64,000 bases of DNA. Source: Aquimarina aggregata. Its GTDB lineage: Bacteria; Bacteroidota; Bacteroidia; Flavobacteriales; Flavobacteriaceae. The notes beneath the pieces are model-generated. The model worked only from the letters and a program-made list of their open reading frames with translations, was not told the origin of the DNA and did no database searches. Numbering within the stretch: the first letter of the stretch is position 1; the number at the start of each line of letters is the position of its first letter. The stretch is taken from the NCBI RefSeq assembly GCF_001632745.1, contig NZ_LQRT01000013.1, positions 434,001 to 498,000 of the forward strand, in the 5' to 3' direction. Shown in pieces: positions 41,850-51,482 of this stretch. The position numbers and the translations under genes were made by a program.

Positions 41850-42114
41850 AAATATATCGATAATTCTCGATATATAGAAATGAAATTACATTATTCAATA
41901 TTTATTTATGTTTTGTTCTCTTAAAATCTTAATACCATAAAAGAGAAAAAGTCATAAAAATTGTACAACCAGCTTTACAATAAAAAAGAAACTCATACAT
42001 GTTTAAAGAACCATACATAGCCTTTATCAATTATATCATAAACATATCCAAATTTCTTTTTTCCTTTAAACTATAATAAATAGTTTTGTTTAGAATCATT
42101 TTGATAAAAATACT

Positions 42115-43206
42115 ATGGCTTTAAACACACATAAAATACCTGTAACGATCATTACAGGTTTTCTGGGATCAGGCAAAACAACCCTTATACATAACATTGC
42201 AAAAAATGCTAACGGGAAACGATTAGCTATCATCGTGAATGAATTTGGTGAATTAGGAATGGACGGTGAAATTCTAAAAGGAAATGACTGTGGATGTGAA
42301 GAAGAAAACATATTAGAGTTAAGTAACGGTTGTTTGTGTTGCACAGTTCAAGAAGAATTTTTACCGACGATGTTACAGTTAATGGAGCGTAAAAAGGATA
42401 TAGATCATATTATTGTAGAAACATCTGGTTTAGCGTTGCCTAAACCTCTATTAAAAGCCTTTAACTGGCCTGACCTTAAACCTCAAATAACAGTAGATGC
42501 AGTGATTACCGTTGTAGATTGCGTTGGTCAAGCTACAGGAGAAATTTGCGATCGAGATAAAGTGCAATCACAACGACTAGATGATGAGAACCTAGATCAC
42601 GAATCTTCTATTGAAGAACTATTTGAAGATCAATTATCTTGTGCAGACCTTATCATCATGACAAAATCTGATCTGATTAATGAAGAACAATATATTCAAG
42701 TCCGTGATGTTATACAAAACCGAGTAGGAGATAATATTAAGCTAATTTCTGCAGTAAAAGGAAATATTCCTACTGAAGTACTACTAGGAATCGATGCTAA
42801 AGCCGAAGATCATGTAGATAGCAAACATTCTCATCATGAAGCGCATCACCATCATGATCATGAGCACGGGCACGACCACCATCACGATCATGAACATGAT
42901 GAAAAGATCAATTCTATCGTTATTAATGTAGCAATCCCACATACGCCAGAGATATTAATTAAAACATTAAAATCTCTTGTAAAAGAGCATCACATTTATA
43001 GAATTAAAGGGATCATTCACGTACCCGGAAAACCTATGCGTATGATTGTTCAGGGAGTAGCAGATCGATTCGAAAACTATTTTGATAGAAGATGGAATGA
43101 AGGTGAGCTAAAAGCAACACGCCTCGTAATTATTGGTGAGCAAATAGAAGAAGATAAATTACAACAGGCATTAGAAGCAAAACTAACGACACCTATAGAG
43201 GCTTAA
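42115..43206 (+). CDS. cobW: CobW/COG0523-family GTPase metal chaperone
   Basis: The 363-residue protein has Walker A GFLGSGKTTLI (about 16-26), the metal motif GCLCCTVQEE (CxCC, about 63-72), a GTPase TKSD segment and a CobW C-terminal domain (about 267-355). Between them lies a very His-rich stretch (about 239-262). It is the first gene of the cobalamin operon, 4 bp before the adenosyltransferase gene. This makes cobalt handling or loading of a chelatase the likely role rather than zinc homeostasis. No B12 riboswitch is visible in the 265 bp upstream. Confidence 0.9.
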   Translation: MALNTHKIPVTIITGFLGSGKTTLIHNIAKNANGKRLAIIVNEFGELGMDGEILKGNDCGCEEENILELSNGCLCCTVQEEFLPTMLQLMERKKDIDHIIVETSGLALPKPLLKAFNWPDLKPQITVDAVITVVDCVGQATGEICDRDKVQSQRLDDENLDHESSIEELFEDQLSCADLIIMTKSDLINEEQYIQVRDVIQNRVGDNIKLISAVKGNIPTEVLLGIDAKAEDHVDSKHSHHEAHHHHDHEHGHDHHHDHEHDEKINSIVINVAIPHTPEILIKTLKSLVKEHHIYRIKGIIHVPGKPMRMIVQGVADRFENYFDRRWNEGELKATRLVIIGEQIEEDKLQQALEAKLTTPIEA

Positions 43207-43210
43207 GTTT

Positions 43211-43798
43211 ATGAAAATATACACACGTAAAGGAGACACCGGTATGACCGGAGTTTTTGGAGGAAAAAGAGAATATAAGGACTCTGCCCGCATAGAATGT
43301 AATGGAGCATTAGATGAGGCTAATTCTACCATTGGGTTACTAAGATCTAAGCTAGAAAATGATCATGAATGGCAACAAAATCTACATAAAATTCAAAAGG
43401 ATTTAATGGATATGATGTCACATTTGGCAAGACCTTCTAATTCTAAAAAAGAAAACACCAACCCAAAACCTGTAGACGGAGCCGATTTTTGCGAACAATG
43501 GATGGATGCTATGGAAGCACAGATCAGTTCTCCTTCTGATTATTTTTTATTGCCTGGAGGTAATGAAATTTCGGCACTATGCCATGTATGCCGCACGCAA
43601 ATTAGAAGAGGAGAACGAAGACTTGTAACCCTTATGCATGAAGATCCATCATCTGTAGAAGAGTACGTGGTGGCTTATATTAACAGATTATCAGACCTAT
43701 TCTTTACTATGGCCAGAGCAGAAATGGATAAAGCAGGAGTCGCAGAAGAAAAATGGCAACTCTTTTTGTATAAAAGAAAAAAGAAAAAAACAACATAA
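43211..43798 (+). CDS. cobO: cob(I)alamin adenosyltransferase, PduO type
   Basis: The 195-residue protein has the PduO-type N-terminal ATP motif YTRKGDTGMTGVFGGKRE and RIECNGALDEANSTIGLLRS. Later segments CRTQIRRGERRLV and YINRLSDLFFTMARAE complete the trimeric helical-bundle enzyme. It transfers the adenosyl group of ATP to cob(I)alamin or corrinoid precursors. The gene lies between the CobW-like gene and cobI with very short gaps, so it is in the operon. Confidence 0.95.
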   Translation: MKIYTRKGDTGMTGVFGGKREYKDSARIECNGALDEANSTIGLLRSKLENDHEWQQNLHKIQKDLMDMMSHLARPSNSKKENTNPKPVDGADFCEQWMDAMEAQISSPSDYFLLPGGNEISALCHVCRTQIRRGERRLVTLMHEDPSSVEEYVVAYINRLSDLFFTMARAEMDKAGVAEEKWQLFLYKRKKKKTT

Positions 43799-43800
43799 TT

Positions 43801-44493
43801 TTGCAAACCATCTATGGCATTGCTTTGGGTCCCGGAGATCCAGAGCTCTTGACTTTAAAAGCATTACGCACCTTAAAAGAAGTCGATCTTATTTTTTATC
43901 CTGGATCTATCACAAAGGGTACTAAAAAAAGTTATGTATTTCCTATTTTACAATATCATGGGTTAGAGAAGAAAGAACTTAAAGGTTTTTTCCTAAAAAT
44001 GTCTAGTGATAGAACACAAGCTTCTACAGTCTATGCTCAAACAGCAAAAGAAATTAAAGAAGCTTACCATTTAGGAAAAAAAATAGCTATCGTATGTGAA
44101 GGAGATATTAGTTTATATGCTTCTTTTTCATATCTATTGGCCGAACTTCAAGATTTACAATTACCAGTTTCTTTGATCCCTGGAATCAATTCTTTTTCGC
44201 TAGGTGCTGCGCAACATTTAGTACCCTTAAGTCTATTAGATGATAAGATTGCAGTGATCCCAAGAATTAAAGAAATTTCAGAAATCACTAAGTATTTTGA
44301 AGTATTTGACACTGTGATATTAATGAAAATAAGATCCGGATGGAATAATTTTCGGTTAGAATTAGCAAAAAAAGATTGGAACTGCTACTATTGCGAGCGC
44401 TTAGGAACTAATCAAGAATATATTACTTCAGATTTAACCAAACTGACTCATAGAGAAATACCATATTTCTCATTATTAATTATTAAGAAATGA
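43801..44493 (+). CDS. cobI: precorrin-2 C20-methyltransferase
   Basis: The 230-residue protein is a tetrapyrrole methylase. It has the N-terminal GIALGPGDPELLTLKALRTL, the central EGDISLYASFSYLL and a SLIPGINSFSLGAA motif, as in CobI/CbiL, which adds the C20 methyl using SAM. The start is a TTG two bases after the cobO stop; no ATG fits the family N-terminus. Its end overlaps the next gene by 4 bp. Confidence 0.9.
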   Translation: MQTIYGIALGPGDPELLTLKALRTLKEVDLIFYPGSITKGTKKSYVFPILQYHGLEKKELKGFFLKMSSDRTQASTVYAQTAKEIKEAYHLGKKIAIVCEGDISLYASFSYLLAELQDLQLPVSLIPGINSFSLGAAQHLVPLSLLDDKIAVIPRIKEISEITKYFEVFDTVILMKIRSGWNNFRLELAKKDWNCYYCERLGTNQEYITSDLTKLTHREIPYFSLLIIKK

Positions 44494-45854
44494 TCAAAGT
44501 TGTAGGGCTAGGCCCTGGACATTCAGACTATATTATTCCCATGGCTACAAAAGCAATTTCAGAGGCTACAGTACTCATTGGGTATCATTATTATTTTCAA
44601 TTTATACAACATTTGGTGCAGCCTAATGCACTATGTATAGGAAAAGAACTTAGCGAAGAAGAAAAAAGAGCCGAAATTGCAATCCAACATGCCCTAGAAG
44701 GAGAATCTGTTGTTGTTATTGGTTCAGGAGATGCCAGTATTTATGCTATGGCATCAATTGTATATCAAAAAGTTGCAGAGCAGCAATTAGAAATACCTGT
44801 AGAAACTGTACCTGGTATTTCTGCTTTTATTACAGCCGGCAGTAAATTAGGAGCTGTTTTAGGTCATGATTTTTGTTGTATTTCTTTGTCTGATTTAATG
44901 ACCCCTTGGACCACTATTGAAAATCGTATTAGGGCAGCTGCAATAGGAGATTTTGTTACCGGATTATACAACCCAAGAAGTAAGAAAAGGTATTGGCAAC
45001 TTAAGGCTTTAAAAGATATATACCTAGAATATCGCAATGCAGAAACCCCCGTTGCTATTTGTAAACAATTAGGAAGAACAGAAGAACATATTAAAATCAC
45101 CACATTAGAAAATCTAGATATTAATGATGTTGATATGTTTTGTGTGGTGCTTATTGGGAATAGTCAAACGTTTAGATATAAAGACAATTTAATTACCCCC
45201 AGAGGATATTTAAATAGAAAACCAGAAACAGGATTAGAGATCCAACAGGCTAGTTTTACAGAAATACTTAATAATATCCCCCCAAACACATTACAAAAAG
45301 ATACACTTTGGGCAGCTATTCGATGTATTCATACATCAGGAGATTTTGAGTATATCAATTATATAAATACATCAGAAAAAGCTATTGCTATTTGGCATGA
45401 ATACCTTAAAGATGGAGGCACCATTGTAACTGATGTAACTATGGTACAAGCGGGGATCACAAAGGCATATACCAATAAATACAATAATCAGGTCGTTTGT
45501 TTATTAAATGATCCAGAAGCTTTAACCTTAGCTGAAAAAGAGGGATTAACAAGAACACAAGCTGGTATAAAATTGGCAGCAAAAAAATATCCAAAAGCGT
45601 TATTTGTTATCGGTAATGCGCCTACAGCATTAATTGAGATAACAGATCAAATTCATGAAGGTATACTATCCCCTACCGGTGTTATTGGAGCCCCAGTTGG
45701 ATTTATTAATGTAATTGAATCTAAAGAACGTTTAAAAACGATAACAAATACTCCTTATGCGCTAATTTCAGAAAAAAGAGGAGGAAGCAATTTTGCTGCT
45801 GCTATTGTAAATGCAGCTTTTACCCTTGAAGAAGCTAAATCTGTGGCATTATGA
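44490..45854 (+). CDS. cobJ: fusion of precorrin-3B C17-methyltransferase and precorrin-8X methylmutase
   Basis: The 454-residue protein has a CobJ/CbiH methylase domain at about 1-240 (VVGLGPGHSDYIIPMATKAI, VVIGSGDASIYAMAS, VPGISAFITAGSKLGA, DFVTGLYNPRSKKR). It is joined to a CbiC/CobH mutase domain at about 250-454. The latter has IRCIHTSGDFEY with the catalytic His, DGGTIVTDVTMVQAGI and ISEKRGGSNFAAAI. The first half contracts the ring and methylates C17; the second moves a methyl from C11 to C12. The order of the halves differs from pathway order, which is usual for this fusion type. Confidence 0.92.
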   Translation: MIKVVGLGPGHSDYIIPMATKAISEATVLIGYHYYFQFIQHLVQPNALCIGKELSEEEKRAEIAIQHALEGESVVVIGSGDASIYAMASIVYQKVAEQQLEIPVETVPGISAFITAGSKLGAVLGHDFCCISLSDLMTPWTTIENRIRAAAIGDFVTGLYNPRSKKRYWQLKALKDIYLEYRNAETPVAICKQLGRTEEHIKITTLENLDINDVDMFCVVLIGNSQTFRYKDNLITPRGYLNRKPETGLEIQQASFTEILNNIPPNTLQKDTLWAAIRCIHTSGDFEYINYINTSEKAIAIWHEYLKDGGTIVTDVTMVQAGITKAYTNKYNNQVVCLLNDPEALTLAEKEGLTRTQAGIKLAAKKYPKALFVIGNAPTALIEITDQIHEGILSPTGVIGAPVGFINVIESKERLKTITNTPYALISEKRGGSNFAAAIVNAAFTLEEAKSVAL

Positions 45855-46513
45855 TAGAACACTCGCAACGATTGTTTGATAAAAATGAGCAAGAATTATT
45901 AAAAGAAATTTTAATGCATCGCAGAGATGTTCGTGGAAATCGTTTCTTGAGTACCCCGATTCCTCATACAGCAATTGATACGATACTAGAAGCTGCATTT
46001 TCGGCCCCTTCTGTTGGATTTTCTCAACCGTGGGAATTTGTACTCATAAAAGATCAAGCAACCAAACGTGCAATAAAAGAAACATTTTCTGAAGAAACTG
46101 CTCAGGCGGCTCTATTATTCGAAGAGGAAAAGCAAAAAGAGTATATAAAACTTAAATTAGAAGGGATTATAGAATCTCCTTTAAATATCGCTGTATTTTA
46201 CAAACCTAAAAAGGGCCCCGTATTAGGTCAAACCAGTATGCCGAATATGGGAAAATATAGTGTGGTATGTGCCATACAGAACATGTGGCTTATGGCAAGA
46301 TCTTTAAATATCGGAATGGGATGGGTAAGCATTTTAGATCCAAAAAAAGTTAAAAAAGTACTTAATGCACCATCTGAAAATCAATTGATAGGTTATTTAT
46401 GTTTTGGGTATACAGATATGTTTTATAACCAACCTGAGTTAGAGCTTAGGAAATGGGATAGAAAAAAAATGCGACAAGAAGTAGTTGTAGAAGAGCAATA
46501 TAATCCTTCCTAA
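45851..46513 (+). CDS. bluB: 5,6-dimethylbenzimidazole synthase BluB
   Basis: The 220-residue nitroreductase-fold protein has MHRRDVRGNRFLSTPIP at the flavin-binding N-terminus, APSVGFSQPWEFVLIKD, and GMGWVSILDPKKVKKVLNAP, all typical of BluB. BluB breaks down reduced FMN with oxygen to make the lower ligand DMB. Its presence inside the operon means the end product is true cobalamin with a DMB base and that the host lives with oxygen. It overlaps the preceding gene by 4 bp. Confidence 0.92.
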   Translation: MIEHSQRLFDKNEQELLKEILMHRRDVRGNRFLSTPIPHTAIDTILEAAFSAPSVGFSQPWEFVLIKDQATKRAIKETFSEETAQAALLFEEEKQKEYIKLKLEGIIESPLNIAVFYKPKKGPVLGQTSMPNMGKYSVVCAIQNMWLMARSLNIGMGWVSILDPKKVKKVLNAPSENQLIGYLCFGYTDMFYNQPELELRKWDRKKMRQEVVVEEQYNPS

Positions 46514-46541
46514 ATTACTAAAGCTATATACAAATATCGTT

Positions 46542-47729
46542 ATGACTTTTCATATTATAGGCATTGGAAATAAAGCGCCTAATTTTAATAAAGAGCAGCT
46601 ACAAATTATTCTAAAACATCACATATTTAGTGGAGGAAAACGCCATTATGAATTGGTTAAGCATAGTCTCCCAGAAAATCATCAATGGATATATATTCAA
46701 TCTCCGATGTCAGAGGTTTATAAAACCTATGAAAAAGTAGAAGCCCCCATTATCATTTTTGCGTCGGGAAACCCGCTGTTTTATGGATTTGCAAACACGT
46801 TAAAAAACAAATATCCAAATACTGAAATCATAATCGAACCCTATTTTAGTGCTATTCAATTACTAGCAAATGCAACAAATACCAATAGTAATCAACTGCA
46901 AACAGTTAGTGTTCATGGCAGAACATGGAAAACATTTGATGTCAGTATAATCCAACAAAACAAATTGATCGGTGTACTTACCGACCAAGAGAAAAACCCA
47001 GCAGCAATTGCGAAACGTATGATTGATTATGGCTATACAAATTATGATATTATTGTTGGGGAGGATATAGAGGGCGATAACGAAAAATTTCATGAGTTAT
47101 CATTATATGAAGCTGCAAAAAAAGAGTTTCATCCCTTAAATTGTGTCCTTTTAAAAAAGAAAAATCATCGTGTTATAGACTTCGGAATAAAAGATAAAGA
47201 CTTTGCAGGATTACAGAATAGGCCTAAAATGATTACCAAAATGCCTATTCGATTACTAACATTACATCTTTTAGAAATTTTAAACTCTTCGGTATTCTGG
47301 GATATTGGTTTTTGTACTGGATCTATTAGTATTGAAGCAAAATTAAAAAACCCGGAAGTAGAAATAATTGCTTTTGAAAAAAGAAAAGAATGTAAAGCGA
47401 TACTCAACGAAAATCAAAAACGTTTTGGAGCTCCTGGGATTCAAGCTATTATTGGAGATTTCTTAGAACAAGATCTAAATAAATTACCAAGACCCGATAC
47501 TATATTTATTGGGGGACATGGTGGTAAACTAGAAGACTTTTTTTTAAAAATTCAATCTTTTTTAAAACCCACAACTACCATTATTATTAATGCCGTAAAA
47601 GAAAATTCGATCCAACAGTTTAAACGAAGCTGCGCTAATATTGAATACAAGATCATAACCGAACATATTATTACTGTAGATGCTCATAATCCTATTACAT
47701 TATTAAAGGCAAAAAGTATCAAAAACTAA
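46542..47729 (+). CDS. cobL: precorrin-6Y methyltransferase/decarboxylase, CbiE-CbiT fusion
   Basis: The 395-residue protein has a CbiE methylase half (about 1-200; HIIGIGNKAPNFNKEQLQIIL, FASGNPLFYGFANTL, PYFSAIQLLANAT). The CbiT half (about 215-395) has a Rossmann SAM site VFWDIGFCTGSISIEAKL and IIGDFLEQDLNKLPRPDTIFIGG. Together they methylate C5 and C15 and decarboxylate the C12 acetate. It is 28 bp after bluB. Confidence 0.92.
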   Translation: MTFHIIGIGNKAPNFNKEQLQIILKHHIFSGGKRHYELVKHSLPENHQWIYIQSPMSEVYKTYEKVEAPIIIFASGNPLFYGFANTLKNKYPNTEIIIEPYFSAIQLLANATNTNSNQLQTVSVHGRTWKTFDVSIIQQNKLIGVLTDQEKNPAAIAKRMIDYGYTNYDIIVGEDIEGDNEKFHELSLYEAAKKEFHPLNCVLLKKKNHRVIDFGIKDKDFAGLQNRPKMITKMPIRLLTLHLLEILNSSVFWDIGFCTGSISIEAKLKNPEVEIIAFEKRKECKAILNENQKRFGAPGIQAIIGDFLEQDLNKLPRPDTIFIGGHGGKLEDFFLKIQSFLKPTTTIIINAVKENSIQQFKRSCANIEYKIITEHIITVDAHNPITLLKAKSIKN

Positions 47730-47796
47730 GCTTGATTCAACATAACTTCTGGTATCTTTGTTTTTGATATTTTTCATAATTCCCTTCTAAATATTT

Positions 47797-49653
47797 ATGT
47801 CAGAACATACTCTAAAAATCGCCATACTCTGCTTTACAGATCAAGGACTACAAATAGCCAAAACACTGCAAAAAGAATTCTACCGTTCTAAAGTGTACAC
47901 CACAAGAAAGGTAACGGCTAACAAAGACATTCACCAAATTGATACTGCCAGTCAATTAATGAGTGCTTCTTTTAATAGCTACGATGCTTGGGTTTTTGTA
48001 GGTGCATTAGGCATATGTGTTCGTAGTATTGCTCCACATATCAAAGATAAAACATCAGATCCTGCAATAATAAACGTGGACGATCAAAGTAAATTTGTGC
48101 AATCTGTTCTTAGCGGACATGTTGGAAAAGCAAATATACTCACAAAACAAGTAGGCAGAATATTAGATGCGCAGGCGGTACTTTCTACCTCGAGTGATCT
48201 GCAAGAATTGTGGTCATTAGATACACTTGCAGAAACATATGGTTGGAAAGCAAAAAGCAATACTGGTACCAACGAAATCATCTCTTTATTTGTAAATAGA
48301 AAATCCACAGCACTCATCTTAAAAATAAAAGATAAAGGCACATCATATTTAGAAAAAAGCTGTCCCGATTTTGTCGATATATATTACGATCTTGAAGATT
48401 GTAGCCTAGATACCTATGAATTAATAATTTATGTAGGATATGAAGTTATAGATTGTAAAACCCCTATAATTACCTACTATGCTCCCTGTATCGCAATAGG
48501 TAGTGGTTGTGCCAAAGATATTGCACCTTCATTATTAATTGAAGATATGGAGTCTGCTTTATATCAAAAAGGGATTGCAAAAGAAAGCATTTATGCTATT
48601 GGATCTGCCTCAATCAAAAACGAAGAACAAGCTTATCTTGATTTCGCTTCACGAAATAAAATTCCTTTTATTACTTATACAGGAGATGAACTAAATACTA
48701 TCGACGTTGCTAACCCTTCTGAAGTGGTTAAGAAAAAAGTGGGAGTTTATGGAGTATCCGAAGCAGCCGCAGCACTAATTGCAGGGCAATCCAAATGGCT
48801 TGTTGAGAAAACCAAAGTACTCACCCAATCAGGTAAAAAGTTTACGTATGCTTTTAGCCTAGTAGGCGTTTACGAACGAAAAGCAAGTATTGCCATTATA
48901 GGTGCGGGATCAGGAAACCCCGAACTGTTAACCCTAAAGGGTCAATACATTCTAGAAAATGCAGATTGTATCCTCTATGCTGGTAGTTTAGTTCCTGAAG
49001 CATTAACGCATATGGCAAAGGAAGGAGCGCTGGTTAGAAACTCGGCTTCTATGACCCTAGAAGAACAAATAGCAATCATAGACAGGTATTATACCCAAGG
49101 AAAATCTATTGTACGATTACATTCTGGCGACCCATCCATTTATGGTGCTATACAAGAACAGATGACTATTTTTGATGAAAAAGGATATGAGTATTATATC
49201 GTTCCTGGAATTTCTTCTTTTCAAGCAGCTGCAGCATACCTAAAATCAGAATTTACAATTCCGGAAGTTGCACAAACTATAATTCTTACAAGAGGAGAAG
49301 GAAACACACCGATGCCTGAACATGAGAAAATAGCTGATATGGCTAAGCTAAGAGCTACAATGTGTATTTTCTTAAGTGTTGGTATTGCCAAGAAAATACA
49401 AAAACAACTCTTAGAATACTATCCTGAAGATACTCCCTTAGCCATACTTTATCGTGTAAGTTGGCCCGATGAAAAAGTTTGGATCGGTACTCTTTCTGAA
49501 TTGACACAAATTATTAAAACTAATAAACTTACTAGAACAGTTATGATTGTAGTAGGCGAAGCCATTGGAGCAAGAAAGAACCGATCATGGTTATATGATG
49601 ATAAATGGCATCATATTTTTAGAAAAAAAGAAAAAATAGCTGAGAATTCATGA
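47797..49653 (+). CDS. cbiG: fusion of cobalt-precorrin-5A hydrolase (CbiG) and precorrin-4 C11-methyltransferase (CobM/CbiF)
   Basis: The 618-residue protein has a CbiG part at about 1-355. Its N-domain contains SFNSYDAWVFVGALGICVRSIAPH and SVLSGHVGKANILTKQV, and its C-domain has CIAIGSGCAKDIAPSLL and GVYGVSEAAAALIAG. A CobM-type methylase follows at about 365-618 (IIGAGSGNPELLTLKGQYIL, VRLHSGDPSIYGAIQEQM, VPGISSFQAAAAYL). CbiG opens the lactone in the cobalt-early (anaerobic-type) route. CobM methylates C11. The upstream gap of 67 bp is the longest so far in the operon but shows no hairpin. Confidence 0.92.
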   Translation: MSEHTLKIAILCFTDQGLQIAKTLQKEFYRSKVYTTRKVTANKDIHQIDTASQLMSASFNSYDAWVFVGALGICVRSIAPHIKDKTSDPAIINVDDQSKFVQSVLSGHVGKANILTKQVGRILDAQAVLSTSSDLQELWSLDTLAETYGWKAKSNTGTNEIISLFVNRKSTALILKIKDKGTSYLEKSCPDFVDIYYDLEDCSLDTYELIIYVGYEVIDCKTPIITYYAPCIAIGSGCAKDIAPSLLIEDMESALYQKGIAKESIYAIGSASIKNEEQAYLDFASRNKIPFITYTGDELNTIDVANPSEVVKKKVGVYGVSEAAAALIAGQSKWLVEKTKVLTQSGKKFTYAFSLVGVYERKASIAIIGAGSGNPELLTLKGQYILENADCILYAGSLVPEALTHMAKEGALVRNSASMTLEEQIAIIDRYYTQGKSIVRLHSGDPSIYGAIQEQMTIFDEKGYEYYIVPGISSFQAAAAYLKSEFTIPEVAQTIILTRGEGNTPMPEHEKIADMAKLRATMCIFLSVGIAKKIQKQLLEYYPEDTPLAILYRVSWPDEKVWIGTLSELTQIIKTNKLTRTVMIVVGEAIGARKNRSWLYDDKWHHIFRKKEKIAENS

Positions 49654-50381
49654 TACTGGTTTTTGGTGGTACTACAGAAGGTAAACAAGTAGCTAAAACA
49701 CTTGATAAACTGGATCTTTCATATTATTATTCTACCAAAACTCAAGTAGATTATACAGGGCAAGGAACTCCCATATTTGGTGAGATGACCTCAACCCTAC
49801 TAGAATCTTTCTGTCTTACGAATAACATTACCATCATTATTAATGCTTCGCACCCCTTTGCTATACAATTACACCAAACTATTGCTAAGCTTTCTTTACC
49901 AATTCCTTTAATTCGTTATCAAAGAAAATTCTCAACACGAGTTTCACATCGACTTGTATCACATATTGATAGTTTTGAAGAAGCCATAAACCTTTTTCAC
50001 ACGAATAATTACCAATCATTGCTTGCTTTATCTGGTGTGCAAACCATCATAAAACTTAAATCATATTGGAAAACACATCCCACTTGGTTTCGTATTTTAG
50101 ACAGAGATTCTTCTCGTGCTATTGCCTTAGAAGCTAATTTCCCTAAAACACATTTACTTTTTGGATACCCACAATCTAAAAAAGAAGAAATAAAATTGTT
50201 CGAGAAGATAGCTCCAGATGTTATTTTAACCAAAGAAAGTGGCAATAATGGTAAACTAGAAGAAAAAATACAAGCGGCTCTTCATTTAAAAATACCTATA
50301 GTAATTTTAAAAAAACCAGAAATTTCGAATCGGTATCTTTGTATAGATACTACAGACGAATTGACAAAACTGGTAACTTAA
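49650..50381 (+). CDS. cobK: precorrin-6A reductase
   Basis: The 243-residue protein matches CobK/CbiJ, which reduces the C18-C19 bond of precorrin-6A with NADPH. It shows ILVFGGTTEGKQVAKTL at the N-terminus, a middle INASHPFAIQLHQTI and a late LTKESGNNGKLEEKIQAAL. It overlaps the preceding gene by 4 bp and is followed by cbiD after 3 bp. Confidence 0.92.
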   Translation: MILVFGGTTEGKQVAKTLDKLDLSYYYSTKTQVDYTGQGTPIFGEMTSTLLESFCLTNNITIIINASHPFAIQLHQTIAKLSLPIPLIRYQRKFSTRVSHRLVSHIDSFEEAINLFHTNNYQSLLALSGVQTIIKLKSYWKTHPTWFRILDRDSSRAIALEANFPKTHLLFGYPQSKKEEIKLFEKIAPDVILTKESGNNGKLEEKIQAALHLKIPIVILKKPEISNRYLCIDTTDELTKLVT

Positions 50382-50384
50382 TTT

Positions 50385-51482
50385 TTGAGCGAACTACAAG
50401 ACATACCTAACAAACCATTACGCAGAGGTTACACAACCGGAGCTTGCGCTACAGCATGCACCAAGGCTGCTTTATTAAGTCTAGTCACACAAAACAAACT
50501 AAAAGAAGTATCGGTTACATTACCTATTGGAGAAACAGTTACATTCAAAGTAAACTTAATCTCTCTTACTACAAACGAAGCCAAATACGCTACCATAAAA
50601 GATGCCGGTGACGACCCTGATGTAACACATAAAGCACACATCTCGGTAACAGTTTCTTTTAATACACTTAAAGAAATTGTTTTTGTAAGAGGTAAAGGAG
50701 TTGGACTAGTAACACTTCCTGGATTAGAAATTCCTGTAGGTGAACCGGCAATTAATCCTGTACCTAGAAAAATGATGAGTACTGTTTGCAAAAAAATATT
50801 ATCAGATCATCAAATAGAAACCAAAGGAGTACATATTAAAGTATCCGTTAAAGATGGCGAACAATTAGCTAAAAGAACCCTTAATAGTCGATTAGGAATT
50901 CTATATGGCATTTCAATTTTAGGCACCTCGGGAGTAGTAACTCCTTTTTCTGCAGCCTCATATATTGCAAGCATCCAACAAGGAATAGATGTTGCTATTG
51001 CCAATAAAAAAACCGAATTATTAATTAATTCTGGTGCACGTAGCGAAAAAATGTTGAAAGGCTTGTTTCCTGAAATAGATGATATTTCTTGTATTCATTA
51101 CGGAAACTGGATTCAGGAAACTTTTGAAAAAATTCATCAATCTCAACAAATCACAAAAGTATCTATGGGTATTATGCTTGGTAAAGCTGCAAAACTAGCA
51201 CAAGGCAATACCAATACACATAGCGGTAAAACAACCTGGGACAAAAATTTTATTTATGAATTAGCAATAGCATGTGGCTACCCAGAAGAGATTGCTAACA
51301 AAGTTTTAGCATTAAATATGGCCGGACGTCTTAGAGAAATTTTTACTTTTGCCAGCCAAGAAAAATTTTATCAAGAACTAATAAAAAGATGTCATTATCA
51401 TTGTCAGAATATAGCCCCAAATGTGCATCTTCAGATGTATTTGATCAATAATGATGGAATCCATATAGCGTATCCTTTATGA
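50385..51482 (+). CDS. cbiD: cobalt-precorrin-5B C1-methyltransferase
   Basis: The 365-residue protein has the CbiD signature LRRGYTTGACATACTKAAL at the N-terminus, IKDAGDDPDVTHKAHI, and GTSGVVTPFSAASYIASI in the middle. CbiD is the anaerobic-type C1 methylase and works with CbiG. The start is a TTG, directly after the cobK stop, since no ATG lies ahead of the signature. It overlaps the transporter gene by 4 bp. Confidence 0.93.
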   Translation: MSELQDIPNKPLRRGYTTGACATACTKAALLSLVTQNKLKEVSVTLPIGETVTFKVNLISLTTNEAKYATIKDAGDDPDVTHKAHISVTVSFNTLKEIVFVRGKGVGLVTLPGLEIPVGEPAINPVPRKMMSTVCKKILSDHQIETKGVHIKVSVKDGEQLAKRTLNSRLGILYGISILGTSGVVTPFSAASYIASIQQGIDVAIANKKTELLINSGARSEKMLKGLFPEIDDISCIHYGNWIQETFEKIHQSQQITKVSMGIMLGKAAKLAQGNTNTHSGKTTWDKNFIYELAIACGYPEEIANKVLALNMAGRLREIFTFASQEKFYQELIKRCHYHCQNIAPNVHLQMYLINNDGIHIAYPL

